From Candidatus Nomurabacteria bacterium (GTDB taxonomy: Bacteria; Patescibacteriota; Minisyncoccia; Phycocordibacterales; UBA918): a stretch of DNA of 14,011 nt. Location of the stretch: assembly GCA_943359405.1 (NCBI GenBank), contig CALRHO010000016.1, positions 1 through 14,011 on the forward strand, written 5' to 3'. A model generated the notes under the pieces. It was not told where the DNA came from and ran no database searches. It was given only the letters and a program-made list of their open reading frames with translations. Shown here in pieces: positions 1 to 5,269 of the stretch (position 1 is the first letter of the stretch; each line of letters begins with the position of its first letter). The translations under genes were made by a program, and so were the position numbers.

Positions 1-222
1 CCAGTACCAATAACCGAGGGTGTAGCAGTGGCCCTGGCCAGCGGTGCTGTATTAAAAACCGTGACAGACTTTTCACAACCCGTCGCTGACCAGCGCGTAC
101 TGGAAGACCGTGTGTGGGAAATTCGTGTTATATCAAAAAATGCGCGCTGCTCCCCGTTTGAGGTCCAGATTGACGCCTTTACCGGGAAAGTCCTCAGTGT
201 CGAACCGCGTGCCAGCTCGTAA
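1..222 (+). CDS. PepSY-like domain protein, C-terminal end (5' truncated by window)
   Basis: The reading frame is open from the first base and ends with TAA at 220-222, so this is the last 73 or so residues of a gene that begins outside the window. The tail reads VWEIRVISKN followed by FEVQIDAFTGKVLSVEP, which matches the end of PepSY-type domains: an aromatic residue, a strand, then a D-x-x-TGKVLSVE turn and strand. PepSY domains occur in peptidase propeptides and in exported or membrane proteins, where they are thought to bind or inhibit partners. The internal GTG at 28 is in frame but is unlikely to be the real start, because the frame continues upstream. A strong terminator follows directly. 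The N-terminal part, which would show a signal peptide or membrane segment, is not visible, so the full function cannot be stated. Confidence 0.6.
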   Translation, partial: PVPITEGVAVALASGAVLKTVTDFSQPVADQRVLEDRVWEIRVISKNARCSPFEVQIDAFTGKVLSVEPRASS

Positions 223-227
223 CTACA

Positions 228-258
228 AAAAACCACCCCGCTGTGCGGGGTGGTTTTT
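228..258. terminator. bidirectional intrinsic terminator between PepSY gene and rpsT
   Basis: A perfect 14-bp inverted repeat (228-241 with 245-258) with a 3-nt loop. The GC-rich core (CCACCCCGC) is flanked by an A-run on the left and a T-run on the right, so a hairpin plus U-tract forms on either strand. It sits between two convergent genes, 6 nt from the end of rpsT. Confidence 0.92.
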
Positions 259-264
259 GTCTCC

Positions 265-528
265 TTACTTCACCGCCTTGACGCGGGCGGTAAGGCGAGA
301 CTTTTTGCGGGCGGCAGTGTTGGCCTTGATAACGCCGCGCTTCTGGGCTTTATCGATAGCTTGATAAGCCTTGGGCAAAAGCTCCTGAGCCTTTTTTGCA
401 TCACCAGCGACAACCGCCTTCTGGACATCCTTCACCGAATCAGCAAGCACATTTTTGCGGCGAATGTTGAAGATGCGCTTGCGGGCGTGCTGGCGAACGG
501 CCTTTTTTGCTCCTTGAGTAATTGGCAT
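265..528 (-). CDS. rpsT: 30S ribosomal protein S20
   Basis: An 87-residue, strongly basic protein. S20 is a primary 16S rRNA binder in the bottom of the 30S body. The C-terminal signature is clear: LPKAYQAIDKAQKRGVIKAN followed by TAARKKSRL, matching the family pattern LPKAxxxxDKAxxKGVIHxNxAARxKSRL. The N-terminus (MPITQGAKKAVRQ) is alpha-helical and rich in Lys and Arg, as expected. The ATG at 526-528 was chosen because an in-frame start 8 codons upstream would add residues not usual for the family. No Shine-Dalgarno sequence is visible before this ATG. The gene diverges from ruvA and ends with TAA just before the shared terminator. Confidence 0.95.
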   Translation of the reverse strand: MPITQGAKKAVRQHARKRIFNIRRKNVLADSVKDVQKAVVAGDAKKAQELLPKAYQAIDKAQKRGVIKANTAARKKSRLTARVKAVK

Positions 529-550
529 ACGAATTGATTTTTGTGGCAGC

Positions 551-556
551 ACTGTA
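551..556 (-). promoter_or_regulatory. possible -10 box for rpsT
   Basis: On the minus strand the sequence TACAGT lies 22 nt upstream of the rpsT ATG, giving a predicted leader of about 15 nt. A second weak match (TATACG) overlaps just upstream. No convincing -35 box is seen. This is a weak call from sequence similarity only. Confidence 0.35.
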
Positions 557-614
557 CCGTATATCTACCTTCCGTGCAAGGGCTCACGCCTCCAGTATTT
601 ATCACAACCTGCGG

Positions 615-620
615 TACAAT
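615..620 (+). promoter_or_regulatory. -10 box for ruvA
   Basis: TACAAT lies 9 nt before the ATG at 630. The usual start site about 7 nt downstream would leave a leader of only 2-5 nt, so the mRNA would be nearly leaderless. No -35 match is seen at the usual distance. Confidence 0.5.
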
Positions 621-629
621 AGAAATCAT

Positions 630-1217
630 ATGATGATTCGCTCCCTCTCAGGTACGGTCGAACGTACCGCGCTTTCGCACCTCGTTCTTTCGGTCGGTGG
701 CGTTGGCTATCTTGTATATATGAATACGCTCCGCTATGGCTACGAAGTTGGAGACACTGTCCACCTCCACACGCACCTAGCCGTCCGCGAAACGGCGCTC
801 GACCTCTACGGCTTCCCGAATCTTGAAGAACTTGAGTACTTTGAGCTCCTTCTTGAAGTACCGAAGATTGGTCCGAAGTCAGCCCTGCAAATTTTGAGCC
901 AGGCCGACTTGGCAGTTCTGTCCGAAGCCATTCGCGCCAAGGATGCCTCCCTCCTTACCAAACTCGCCGGTATCGGAAAGAAAACTGCTGAAAACATTGT
1001 GCAATTCCTCCATGACAAACTCGACCACGTGGCTCCTAGCACCACCACAGGCAAACTGGCGGGAAGTCCGACTGATCGTGCTCAAAGCGACGCCATCGAT
1101 GCCTTGATTGCCCTTGGCTACCCCGCTGCCGACGCCCGGAGCGCCGTCCGCTCGCAAAGCGCAACCGAAGCGACCGAACTGGTGAAACTTGCCCTGCGTG
1201 AATTATCGAATCGCTAG
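630..1217 (+). CDS. ruvA: Holliday junction branch migration complex subunit RuvA
   Basis: A 195-residue protein, close to the usual RuvA length (about 190-205). RuvA tetramers bind four-way junctions and load the RuvB motor. Domain I (about 1-65) is the OB fold, starting MIRSLSGTVE with SVGGVGYLVY, like MIGRLRGxxxE and VxVxGVGYxV of the family. Domain II (about 66-135) holds two helix-hairpin-helix motifs, VPKIGPKSALQIL (77-89) and LAGIGKKTAENIV (112-124). A linker is followed by domain III (about 150-195), the small helical RuvB-contacting domain (DAIDALIALGYPAADARSAV). The start was set at the first of two adjacent ATGs (630 and 633); the second is equally possible. The frame is open further upstream but carries no family homology there. 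The partners ruvB and ruvC lie about 9.5 kb away in this window. Confidence 0.96.
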   Translation: MMIRSLSGTVERTALSHLVLSVGGVGYLVYMNTLRYGYEVGDTVHLHTHLAVRETALDLYGFPNLEELEYFELLLEVPKIGPKSALQILSQADLAVLSEAIRAKDASLLTKLAGIGKKTAENIVQFLHDKLDHVAPSTTTGKLAGSPTDRAQSDAIDALIALGYPAADARSAVRSQSATEATELVKLALRELSNR

Positions 1218-1278
1218 ACGGATGGGTTAGAAAACAGGAGTCTGTGCGGGGTAAGTAGCCGGGCCCAACTCGGCACCG

Positions 1279-1284
1279 TATACT
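1279..1284 (+). promoter_or_regulatory. -10 box for the Mur ligase gene
   Basis: TATACT ends 7 nt before the ATG at 1292, so transcription is predicted to begin at or next to the start codon (leaderless mRNA). No Shine-Dalgarno motif and no clear -35 box are seen. Confidence 0.55.
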
Positions 1285-1291
1285 GTACAGT

Positions 1292-2563
1292 ATGGAACAA
1301 TTACTCTATACCCTCCGCCGTCTTATCCCGCGCCACCTCTTTAAAATCCTACAACCGTACTACCACTACGCGCTGGCTTTCCTGGGGGCAATACGCTACG
1401 GTCACCCGAGTCGCAAGCTCGTCCTTATTGCGGTCACCGGCACCAAAGGTAAATCATCAACCACTGAACTGATTGCCCGCATCTTGCGTGCCGACGGTAA
1501 GAACGTAGCCTCGCTTTCCACCATTCAATTCATGATTGGTGATGAAGTAGAGCGCAACCTTTTTAAGATGACCATGCCGGGGCGGTTTTTTGTACAACAC
1601 TTCCTCGCTCGCGCGGTCGCTGCCGGCTGCACACACGCCGTGATTGAAATGACCTCCGAGGGAGCAAAGCAGTTCCGCCACCGCTTTCTTGATATTGATG
1701 CCCTTGTTTTTACTAACCTCACCCCCGAACATATCGAGTCGCATGGCTCCTTTGAAAACTACAAAAATGCCAAGCTCGCCATTGCTGCCCGAGTGGCCGC
1801 GAGCAAGAAGCATCCGCGGTACCTCGTAGTCAATGCCGATGACGAACACGGCGTTGACTTTCTTAAGTTCCCCGTCGAGCGACCGTTACCCTACTCACTG
1901 CGCGACCTCTCGCTCTACACCCTCCACAAAGATGGTTCGAGTCTCGTCTATGGTGATGTGACGCTACGAGTACCACTGATTGGCCTCTTCAATATCTATA
2001 ATGTCCTGGCTGCGATTACCCTTACCCGTGCAATGGGCGTCTCACTCCAGACCATCGACCGGGCGCTGCACGACACACCGCCGATTGCTGGGCGTGTCGA
2101 GCGCTTTACCGCTACCACTCGCGACGGGCGCCGCGTCACGGCCGTAGTTGACTACGCCCATACCCCAGACTCGCTCGAGAAACTCTATCAAGCCTTCAAA
2201 GACGTGCCGAAGATTTGTGTTCTTGGTAATACTGGTGGTGGTCGCGACACCTGGAAGCGTCCCGAGATGGGCGCCATTGCTGACCGCTATTGTGAGGCCA
2301 TTATTCTCACCAATGAAGACCCCTATGATGAGGACCCCCGCAAAATTGTGACCGAGATGGAAAAGGGTATTCCCAATAAGCAAAAGCTCGAAATCATTAT
2401 GGACCGACGTGCCGCAATTGCAGCCGCCCTTGCTTGCTGCCCCGATGGTGGTCACGTACTTGTCAGCGGTAAAGGTACCGACCCGTACATCATGGGTCCC
2501 CACAATACCAAGGAACCCTGGAGCGATGCCACTGTGGTACAACAGGAACTCGCCCACCTCTAA
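1292..2563 (+). CDS. MurE-like Mur ligase (UDP-MurNAc-peptide ligase family)
   Basis: A 423-residue ATP-dependent Mur ligase. The family joins an amino acid to a UDP-MurNAc peptide in the cytoplasm through an acyl-phosphate. Visible motifs are P-loop GTKGKSS (50-56), EMTSEG (119-124), TNLTPEHIESHGSFENYKNAK (141-161, including the Lys usually carbamylated), NIYN (234-237), GRVE (267-270), DYAHTPDS (287-294) and GGGRDTWKRP (315-324). Order and spacing fit MurE best. Two differences stand out. The roughly 90-residue MurE N-terminal UMP-binding domain is replaced by about 40 mostly hydrophobic and basic residues. The amino-acid recognition motif, DNPR in diaminopimelate-adding MurE, reads EDPY (342-345), and the GKGHE motif reads GKGTD (393-397). 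Substrate is therefore uncertain: a MurE variant for another amino acid, or a Mur ligase relative. A terminator follows. Confidence 0.85.
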   Translation: MEQLLYTLRRLIPRHLFKILQPYYHYALAFLGAIRYGHPSRKLVLIAVTGTKGKSSTTELIARILRADGKNVASLSTIQFMIGDEVERNLFKMTMPGRFFVQHFLARAVAAGCTHAVIEMTSEGAKQFRHRFLDIDALVFTNLTPEHIESHGSFENYKNAKLAIAARVAASKKHPRYLVVNADDEHGVDFLKFPVERPLPYSLRDLSLYTLHKDGSSLVYGDVTLRVPLIGLFNIYNVLAAITLTRAMGVSLQTIDRALHDTPPIAGRVERFTATTRDGRRVTAVVDYAHTPDSLEKLYQAFKDVPKICVLGNTGGGRDTWKRPEMGAIADRYCEAIILTNEDPYDEDPRKIVTEMEKGIPNKQKLEIIMDRRAAIAAALACCPDGGHVLVSGKGTDPYIMGPHNTKEPWSDATVVQQELAHL

Positions 2564-2585
2564 TCAGCAGTTTATAAAAAGCGCT

Positions 2586-2619
2586 AGCCCCGGCACGTAC
2601 ACGCGCCAGGGCTTTTTTT
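2586..2619 (+). terminator. intrinsic terminator after the Mur ligase gene
   Basis: The stem 2586-2594 pairs with 2605-2613 (AGCCCCGGC with GCCAGGGCT, one C/A mismatch) over a 10-nt loop and is followed by a run of seven T. On the minus strand the same hairpin is followed at a short distance by a T-run, so it may also serve the convergent methyltransferase gene. Confidence 0.8.
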
Positions 2620-2636
2620 GACTCTCTTCAGCACCC

Positions 2637-3122
2637 CTACTTCGCCTGACCAAAGCGGTCATGGTACAGCACAATGCCAGCCGTAACTGCGACGTTGAGT
2701 GATTCCTTCATACCCAGCATTGGCAGATTGACTACCATATCAGCAAGCGTCAAAACTGTTTCAGTGACCCCGTCTATCTCGTTACCAAATACGTAGGCTA
2801 CCGGACGGTCCGTTGGTAGTTGTGCCGTAAACAGTGACTGTGCTCGCGCGTGCTGCTCTACCGCCACCACAAATACACCCTTCTCGCGTAAGGACGTGAC
2901 GAGTCCGACGACATCATTGGTAGCCTCCCATCGTACCGTTGCGGTAGCTCCAAGAGCAGTCTTGCGGAGTTTTTCATTCGGACGACCAAAGCGATCAACC
3001 GGCGTCGGCGTGTAGCCAGCCAGATACAGCTTTGTTACCCCCACGGCATCGACCGTACGAAAGATTGCCCCCACATTGTGGCTGCTACGTACACTATCGA
3101 GGATAACCTGTCGATCTCCCAT
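2637..3122 (-). CDS. TrmH/SpoU (SPOUT) family RNA 2'-O-methyltransferase
   Basis: A 161-residue protein made of a single SPOUT catalytic domain without an extra RNA-binding N-terminus. SPOUT enzymes of the SpoU class transfer methyl from S-adenosylmethionine to ribose 2'-OH of tRNA or rRNA. Motif 1 is SSHNVGAIFRTVDAVGV (13-29) with the conserved Asn16 and Arg22. Motif 2 is YVFGNEIDGV (110-119), and motif 3 is LPMLGMKESLNVAVTAGI (133-150); motifs 2 and 3 form the trefoil knot and cofactor site. The target nucleotide (for example tRNA Gm18 or a 23S site) cannot be read from the sequence, so no gene symbol is given. The start is the ATG at 3120-3122, 9 nt from a -10 box; it diverges from the DoxX-like gene. 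Confidence 0.92.
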   Translation of the reverse strand: MGDRQVILDSVRSSHNVGAIFRTVDAVGVTKLYLAGYTPTPVDRFGRPNEKLRKTALGATATVRWEATNDVVGLVTSLREKGVFVVAVEQHARAQSLFTAQLPTDRPVAYVFGNEIDGVTETVLTLADMVVNLPMLGMKESLNVAVTAGIVLYHDRFGQAK

Positions 3123-3127
3123 ATGCG

Positions 3128-3141
3128 TGCTAGACTACCAG
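3128..3141. promoter_or_regulatory. overlapping divergent extended -10 boxes (TrmH-like and DoxX-like genes)
   Basis: On the plus strand TGc-TAGACT (3128-3136) forms an extended -10 facing the DoxX-like gene. On the minus strand TGg-TAGTCT (3140-3132) forms an extended -10 facing the methyltransferase, ending 9 nt before its ATG. The two hexamers share five base pairs, so RNA polymerase presumably cannot open both at once. Confidence 0.5.
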
Positions 3142-3159
3142 AAAGTCAACTCCTCGACT

Positions 3160-3558
3160 ATGCTCGACCTCTACCCCATTCAATGGCTAATCCTTATTTC
3201 GTACTCGCTGTTTCGGATTATTGTCGGGCTGGTACTCATCACCCTTGGCTCGCGGCACGTGCGGGCGTTTCGAGAGCTCGTGGTCACCGTGCGAGTGCCA
3301 CTCCTCCCGATTCCCCGTACGGTGATTGTTGTGATGATTGCCATTGAATTTGTCGCTGGTGCCTTACTTCTCCTCGGCTTTCCCAGCCAACTTGGTGCCC
3401 TGCTCCTCATTATTCTGGCACTCACGATGCTCATCTGGCATGAACGTTTCCCGCATCCAAGCATTCCCGACCGTCTGACCTACGTACTCCTTCTTGGCTG
3501 TGGCCTGTCACTTCTCATCGGCATTGCTGGTGCCTTTGTGTTTGATTTGCCCACCTAA
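3160..3558 (+). CDS. DoxX-like four-helix membrane protein
   Basis: A 132-residue hydrophobic protein with four predicted membrane segments at about residues 8-30, 52-73, 76-94 and 106-129. The arrangement (first helix with SLFRIIVGLVLITLGSRH, then a basic loop, then helix two with AIEFVAGALLLLGF and the third helix at once) is that of the DoxX family. DoxX proteins sit in the cytoplasmic membrane; the biochemical role is mostly unknown, with links to thiosulfate or quinone redox and oxidative stress in some members. The start at the ATG at 3160 puts a hydrophobic helix at the N-terminus; upstream in-frame starts would lie within or before the divergent promoter. The end of the gene contains the -35 box of the tRNA-Lys promoter. 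Confidence 0.75.
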   Translation: MLDLYPIQWLILISYSLFRIIVGLVLITLGSRHVRAFRELVVTVRVPLLPIPRTVIVVMIAIEFVAGALLLLGFPSQLGALLLIILALTMLIWHERFPHPSIPDRLTYVLLLGCGLSLLIGIAGAFVFDLPT

Positions 3559-3570
3559 AAGCGGTATAGT
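3542..3570 (+). promoter_or_regulatory. promoter of tRNA-Lys
   Basis: TTGATT (3542-3547) and TATAGT (3565-3570) are separated by exactly 17 bp, the best sigma-70-type pair in the window. The -35 lies inside the last codons of the DoxX-like gene. A short perfect hairpin (3577-3582 with 3587-3592) lies in the transcribed 5' leader before the tRNA. Confidence 0.75.
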
Positions 3571-3606
3571 CACTGCACTCGAAGTATCGAGTCTAATACC
3601 GTATTC

Positions 3607-3679
3607 CCGCCCGTAGCTCAGTCGGTAGAGCAGCTCCCTTTTAAGGAGACGGTCGTAGGTTCGATCCCTACCGGGCGGA
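3607..3679 (+). tRNA. tRNA-Lys (anticodon TTT)
   Basis: A complete cloverleaf of 73 nt. Acceptor 3607-3613 (CCGCCCG) pairs fully with 3672-3678 (CGGGCGG), followed by discriminator A at 3679. The D arm starts GCTC-AG and closes with GAGC. The anticodon loop is C-T-TTT-A-A, giving lysine. The T arm is GTAGG-TTCGATC-CCTAC. The anticodon stem has one G/A mismatch at its outer pair (27-43). The mature CCA is not encoded (the next bases are CAG), so CCA would be added by an enzyme. C1-G72 as first pair is less common among bacterial tRNAs. Confidence 0.97.
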
Positions 3680-3685
3680 CAGATG

Positions 3686-3727
3686 TAAGAAAACCACTTC
3701 GCCAAATTTGGCGAAGTGGTTTTCTTA
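3686..3727. terminator. perfect palindromic terminator after tRNA-Lys
   Basis: A perfect 21-bp inverted repeat with no spacer (3686-3706 and 3707-3727), with core CCACTTCGCC/GGCGAAGTGG and A-rich and T-rich flanks. It should terminate in both directions. In RNA a few central pairs would open to form the loop. Confidence 0.9.
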
Positions 3728-4103
3728 GCACCTGCCTAGTGGCAGGTGCGGCGTCTGTCCTGGGCGCAGCGTTGCGCATCGCCCCTTCCTAGGGCGATAC
3801 GTCGCGAGCCGGGGTCGCGAGCACTTACTAGAATTGGAGCGCAGCAAATACTTATAGTTAGTGACTCGTGACGACAAGCACAACTTATACAGGGAGTTTT
3901 TGTATGTGTCCGCCCGAGCACCTGCCCTGCGGCAGGTGCGTGTAGGGAGCGAACGGCGGAGCGTTGCAAACAGCGCCTTCCGAGCGCTGTTTGCCGCGAG
4001 CCGCGTCCAGCAGTACTTATGAGCGTAGCGAATTTGTACCTGTGGGACGATCCCTACCGGTCGCGAGCACTTAGTATTTTGTGAGTGTAACAAAACAAAG
4101 TAC
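3728..4103. repeat. tandem structured repeat block, non-coding, behind tRNA-Lys
   Basis: Two diverged copies of a unit of about 190 bp. Each starts with hairpin A: GCACCTGCC-loop-GGCAGGTGC at 3728-3749 and 3918-3939, with identical stems but loops TAGT and CTGC. Each then has hairpin B, with flank AGCGTTGC (3768-3775; 3960-3967), a stem, a 7-nt loop CTTCCTA or CTTCCGA, the returning stem and flank CGCGAGCCG (3803-3811; 3995-4003). The B stems differ in sequence (ATCGCCC/GGGCGAT against AAACAGCGC/GCGCTGTTT) yet both pair perfectly. After B come elements with ACTTA and a GAGYGYARC-like core: 3813-3850, 4011-4038 and 4059-4103. The first and last share an exact 15-nt repeat GGTCGCGAGCACTTA (3813-3827; 4059-4073). 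No convincing gene is present. It could be a mobile palindromic element or a structured RNA; I do not recognise the family. Confidence 0.75.
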
Positions 4104-4169
4104 GCAGTAACTCGTGTAGACACGACTAACCATGCTAAAATAACTCATCCCGAGTGACGAATTAGAAAC

Positions 4170-4178
4170 TGCTATACT
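4170..4178 (+). promoter_or_regulatory. extended -10 box of the VOC gene
   Basis: TGc-TATACT ends 6 nt before the ATG at 4185, which predicts transcription starting on the start codon itself. There is no Shine-Dalgarno sequence and no clear -35 box. Confidence 0.55.
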
Positions 4179-4184
4179 TTCACC

Positions 4185-4556
4185 ATGATTGACCACATCA
4201 CCATCCGCGTTTCCGACCTAGTAAAGACAGTAGCTTTCTACACAGCTACCTTAGCCCCACTCGGCTACAAACTCGACTTTGACCAAGAGTTTGACGGTGT
4301 TCGCGTGGTAGGTTTTGGTAGAGACGGAAAAATAGATATGTGGTTTACCGCCGACAAACCGGTATCAGGCCCTGTTCATCTCGCCCTTCAGGCAGACACT
4401 CGCGAGGCAGTAGATGCATTCTACGCCGCCGCGTTGCATGCTGGTGGAAGGAATAACGGCGCACCCGGAGCTCGGCCGAAGTACCACGAGAACTACTATG
4501 CTGCATTTGTCTTTGATCCTGAGGGAAACAATGTAGAGGCTGTGTTTGGTAACTAA
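4185..4556 (+). CDS. VOC (glyoxalase/bleomycin-resistance fold) family protein
   Basis: A 123-residue single VOC module with two beta-alpha-beta-beta-beta repeats. The first strand carries His4 (MIDHITIRVSDLVKTVAFYT), the second repeat starts with His65 (GPVHLALQA), and the last strand has Glu118 (DPEGNNVEAVF). These are the usual metal-ligand places of glyoxalase-type VOC enzymes, so a metal-dependent lyase, isomerase or dioxygenase is possible. Tyr104 and Tyr105 lie near the expected pocket. The substrate cannot be read; annotated relatives are often simply called VOC family protein or lactoylglutathione lyase-like. The gene overlaps the convergent holA by 4 bp at its stop codon. It follows the repeat block and has its own promoter. 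Confidence 0.88.
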   Translation: MIDHITIRVSDLVKTVAFYTATLAPLGYKLDFDQEFDGVRVVGFGRDGKIDMWFTADKPVSGPVHLALQADTREAVDAFYAAALHAGGRNNGAPGARPKYHENYYAAFVFDPEGNNVEAVFGN

Positions 4557-5254
4557 ACAGTAAGTACCCACTTTTCGAGCCCCACCGCCATATCCCCCTT
4601 TTCTCCATGGCCCTCGTGGTACACCGCAAGGAGTGAGGCTGACAGTCGCTCGACTTCGGGGAGGCTGTACTTCTGGAGCGCTGCCTTGGCCTTCTTGTAC
4701 GGAAAATCTTTCATTCCCGCTTCCTCGGCGCTCTTGGTAAGGGCCGCTAGACGCAGGGACTTGAGTTGAAACCACAGCGACCCCGCGAGTGCCTCCGCAG
4801 CTGTGCCCGCAGCTAGCTCTTTGGTCAGTACAATCCAAAGCGTCTTTTTATCCCGCGCCATAAAGGCATTCCCCAAGGCAAACGGGTCACCTTTCTCTTT
4901 AGCCTGTGCCTTGTACTCGGTGAATAACTTGGCGTACTTTTCAAGTGCCCTGCGGTAGGCCGCCGGAGGAGCCGTCTCGATGAGGATAAAAACAGTTGAT
5001 GCAGCTGCGAGTTCAGGCAAAGCGTCGGTTACAGCTATTAAAAATTCTTCATTGGCTGACGGAGTATCCAGTATGCATACCGACAAGCCGCCAAAGAGAG
5101 AAGCCCCGCCCAGCTCGTGCGTGAGCGCACCGGCTTCATATGTCTCACTCTCTATCCGAGTGGGCACTACCCCCTCAGCCTCGTACGCAGCCAGTGCCGC
5201 GAGCGCGCTCTGGCGCACCGTCACCGTATCGTTCCCACAAAAGACGTGAAGCAT
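4553..5254 (-). CDS. holA: probable DNA polymerase III delta subunit (clamp loader)
   Basis: A 233-residue protein, much shorter than the usual 320-345. Delta opens the beta clamp as part of the clamp loader. The N-terminal part fits HolA: MLHVFCGNDTVTVRQSALAAL is the LFxGxD-xxxxR strand and helix, and LGGASLFGGLSVCILD (48-63) matches the conserved region before the Walker-B-like strand. The C-terminal half (about 150-230) is helical and ends with a KAxxALQKYSLPEVERLSASLLAVYHEGHGE pattern like the delta collar domain (DxxxK and the final helices). The middle module is shortened. It lies 12 nt behind polA in the same direction, which suits a replication operon. The 3' end overlaps the convergent VOC gene and no terminator separates them. 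Identification is by pattern, hence moderate confidence. Confidence 0.72.
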   Translation of the reverse strand: MLHVFCGNDTVTVRQSALAALAAYEAEGVVPTRIESETYEAGALTHELGGASLFGGLSVCILDTPSANEEFLIAVTDALPELAAASTVFILIETAPPAAYRRALEKYAKLFTEYKAQAKEKGDPFALGNAFMARDKKTLWIVLTKELAAGTAAEALAGSLWFQLKSLRLAALTKSAEEAGMKDFPYKKAKAALQKYSLPEVERLSASLLAVYHEGHGEKGDMAVGLEKWVLTV

Positions 5255-5263
5255 GGTGTGGCT

Positions 5264-5269
5264 ATTCTA
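5264..5269 (-). promoter_or_regulatory. possible internal -10 box for holA
   Basis: TAGAAT on the minus strand ends 9 nt before the holA ATG and overlaps the stop codon of polA. The spacing matches that seen before ruvA and the methyltransferase gene. It would give a separate, nearly leaderless holA transcript in addition to read-through from polA. Confidence 0.35.

Noticed and set aside
3728..4103. CRISPR array
   Set aside because: Only two diverged units of about 190 bp with internal hairpins; no regular short repeats with unique spacers and no cas genes.
3725..4123. Open frame of 132 codons on the minus strand across the repeat block
   Set aside because: It runs through the hairpins and repeats, has no recognisable domain, is rich in Arg, Cys and Ser as expected for a shadow frame, and the two repeat copies do not preserve its reading frame.
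4365..4838. 157-codon minus-strand frame across the VOC and holA ends
   Set aside because: It overlaps two better supported genes, its product has low-complexity Arg/Ser/Gly content, and it matches no family.
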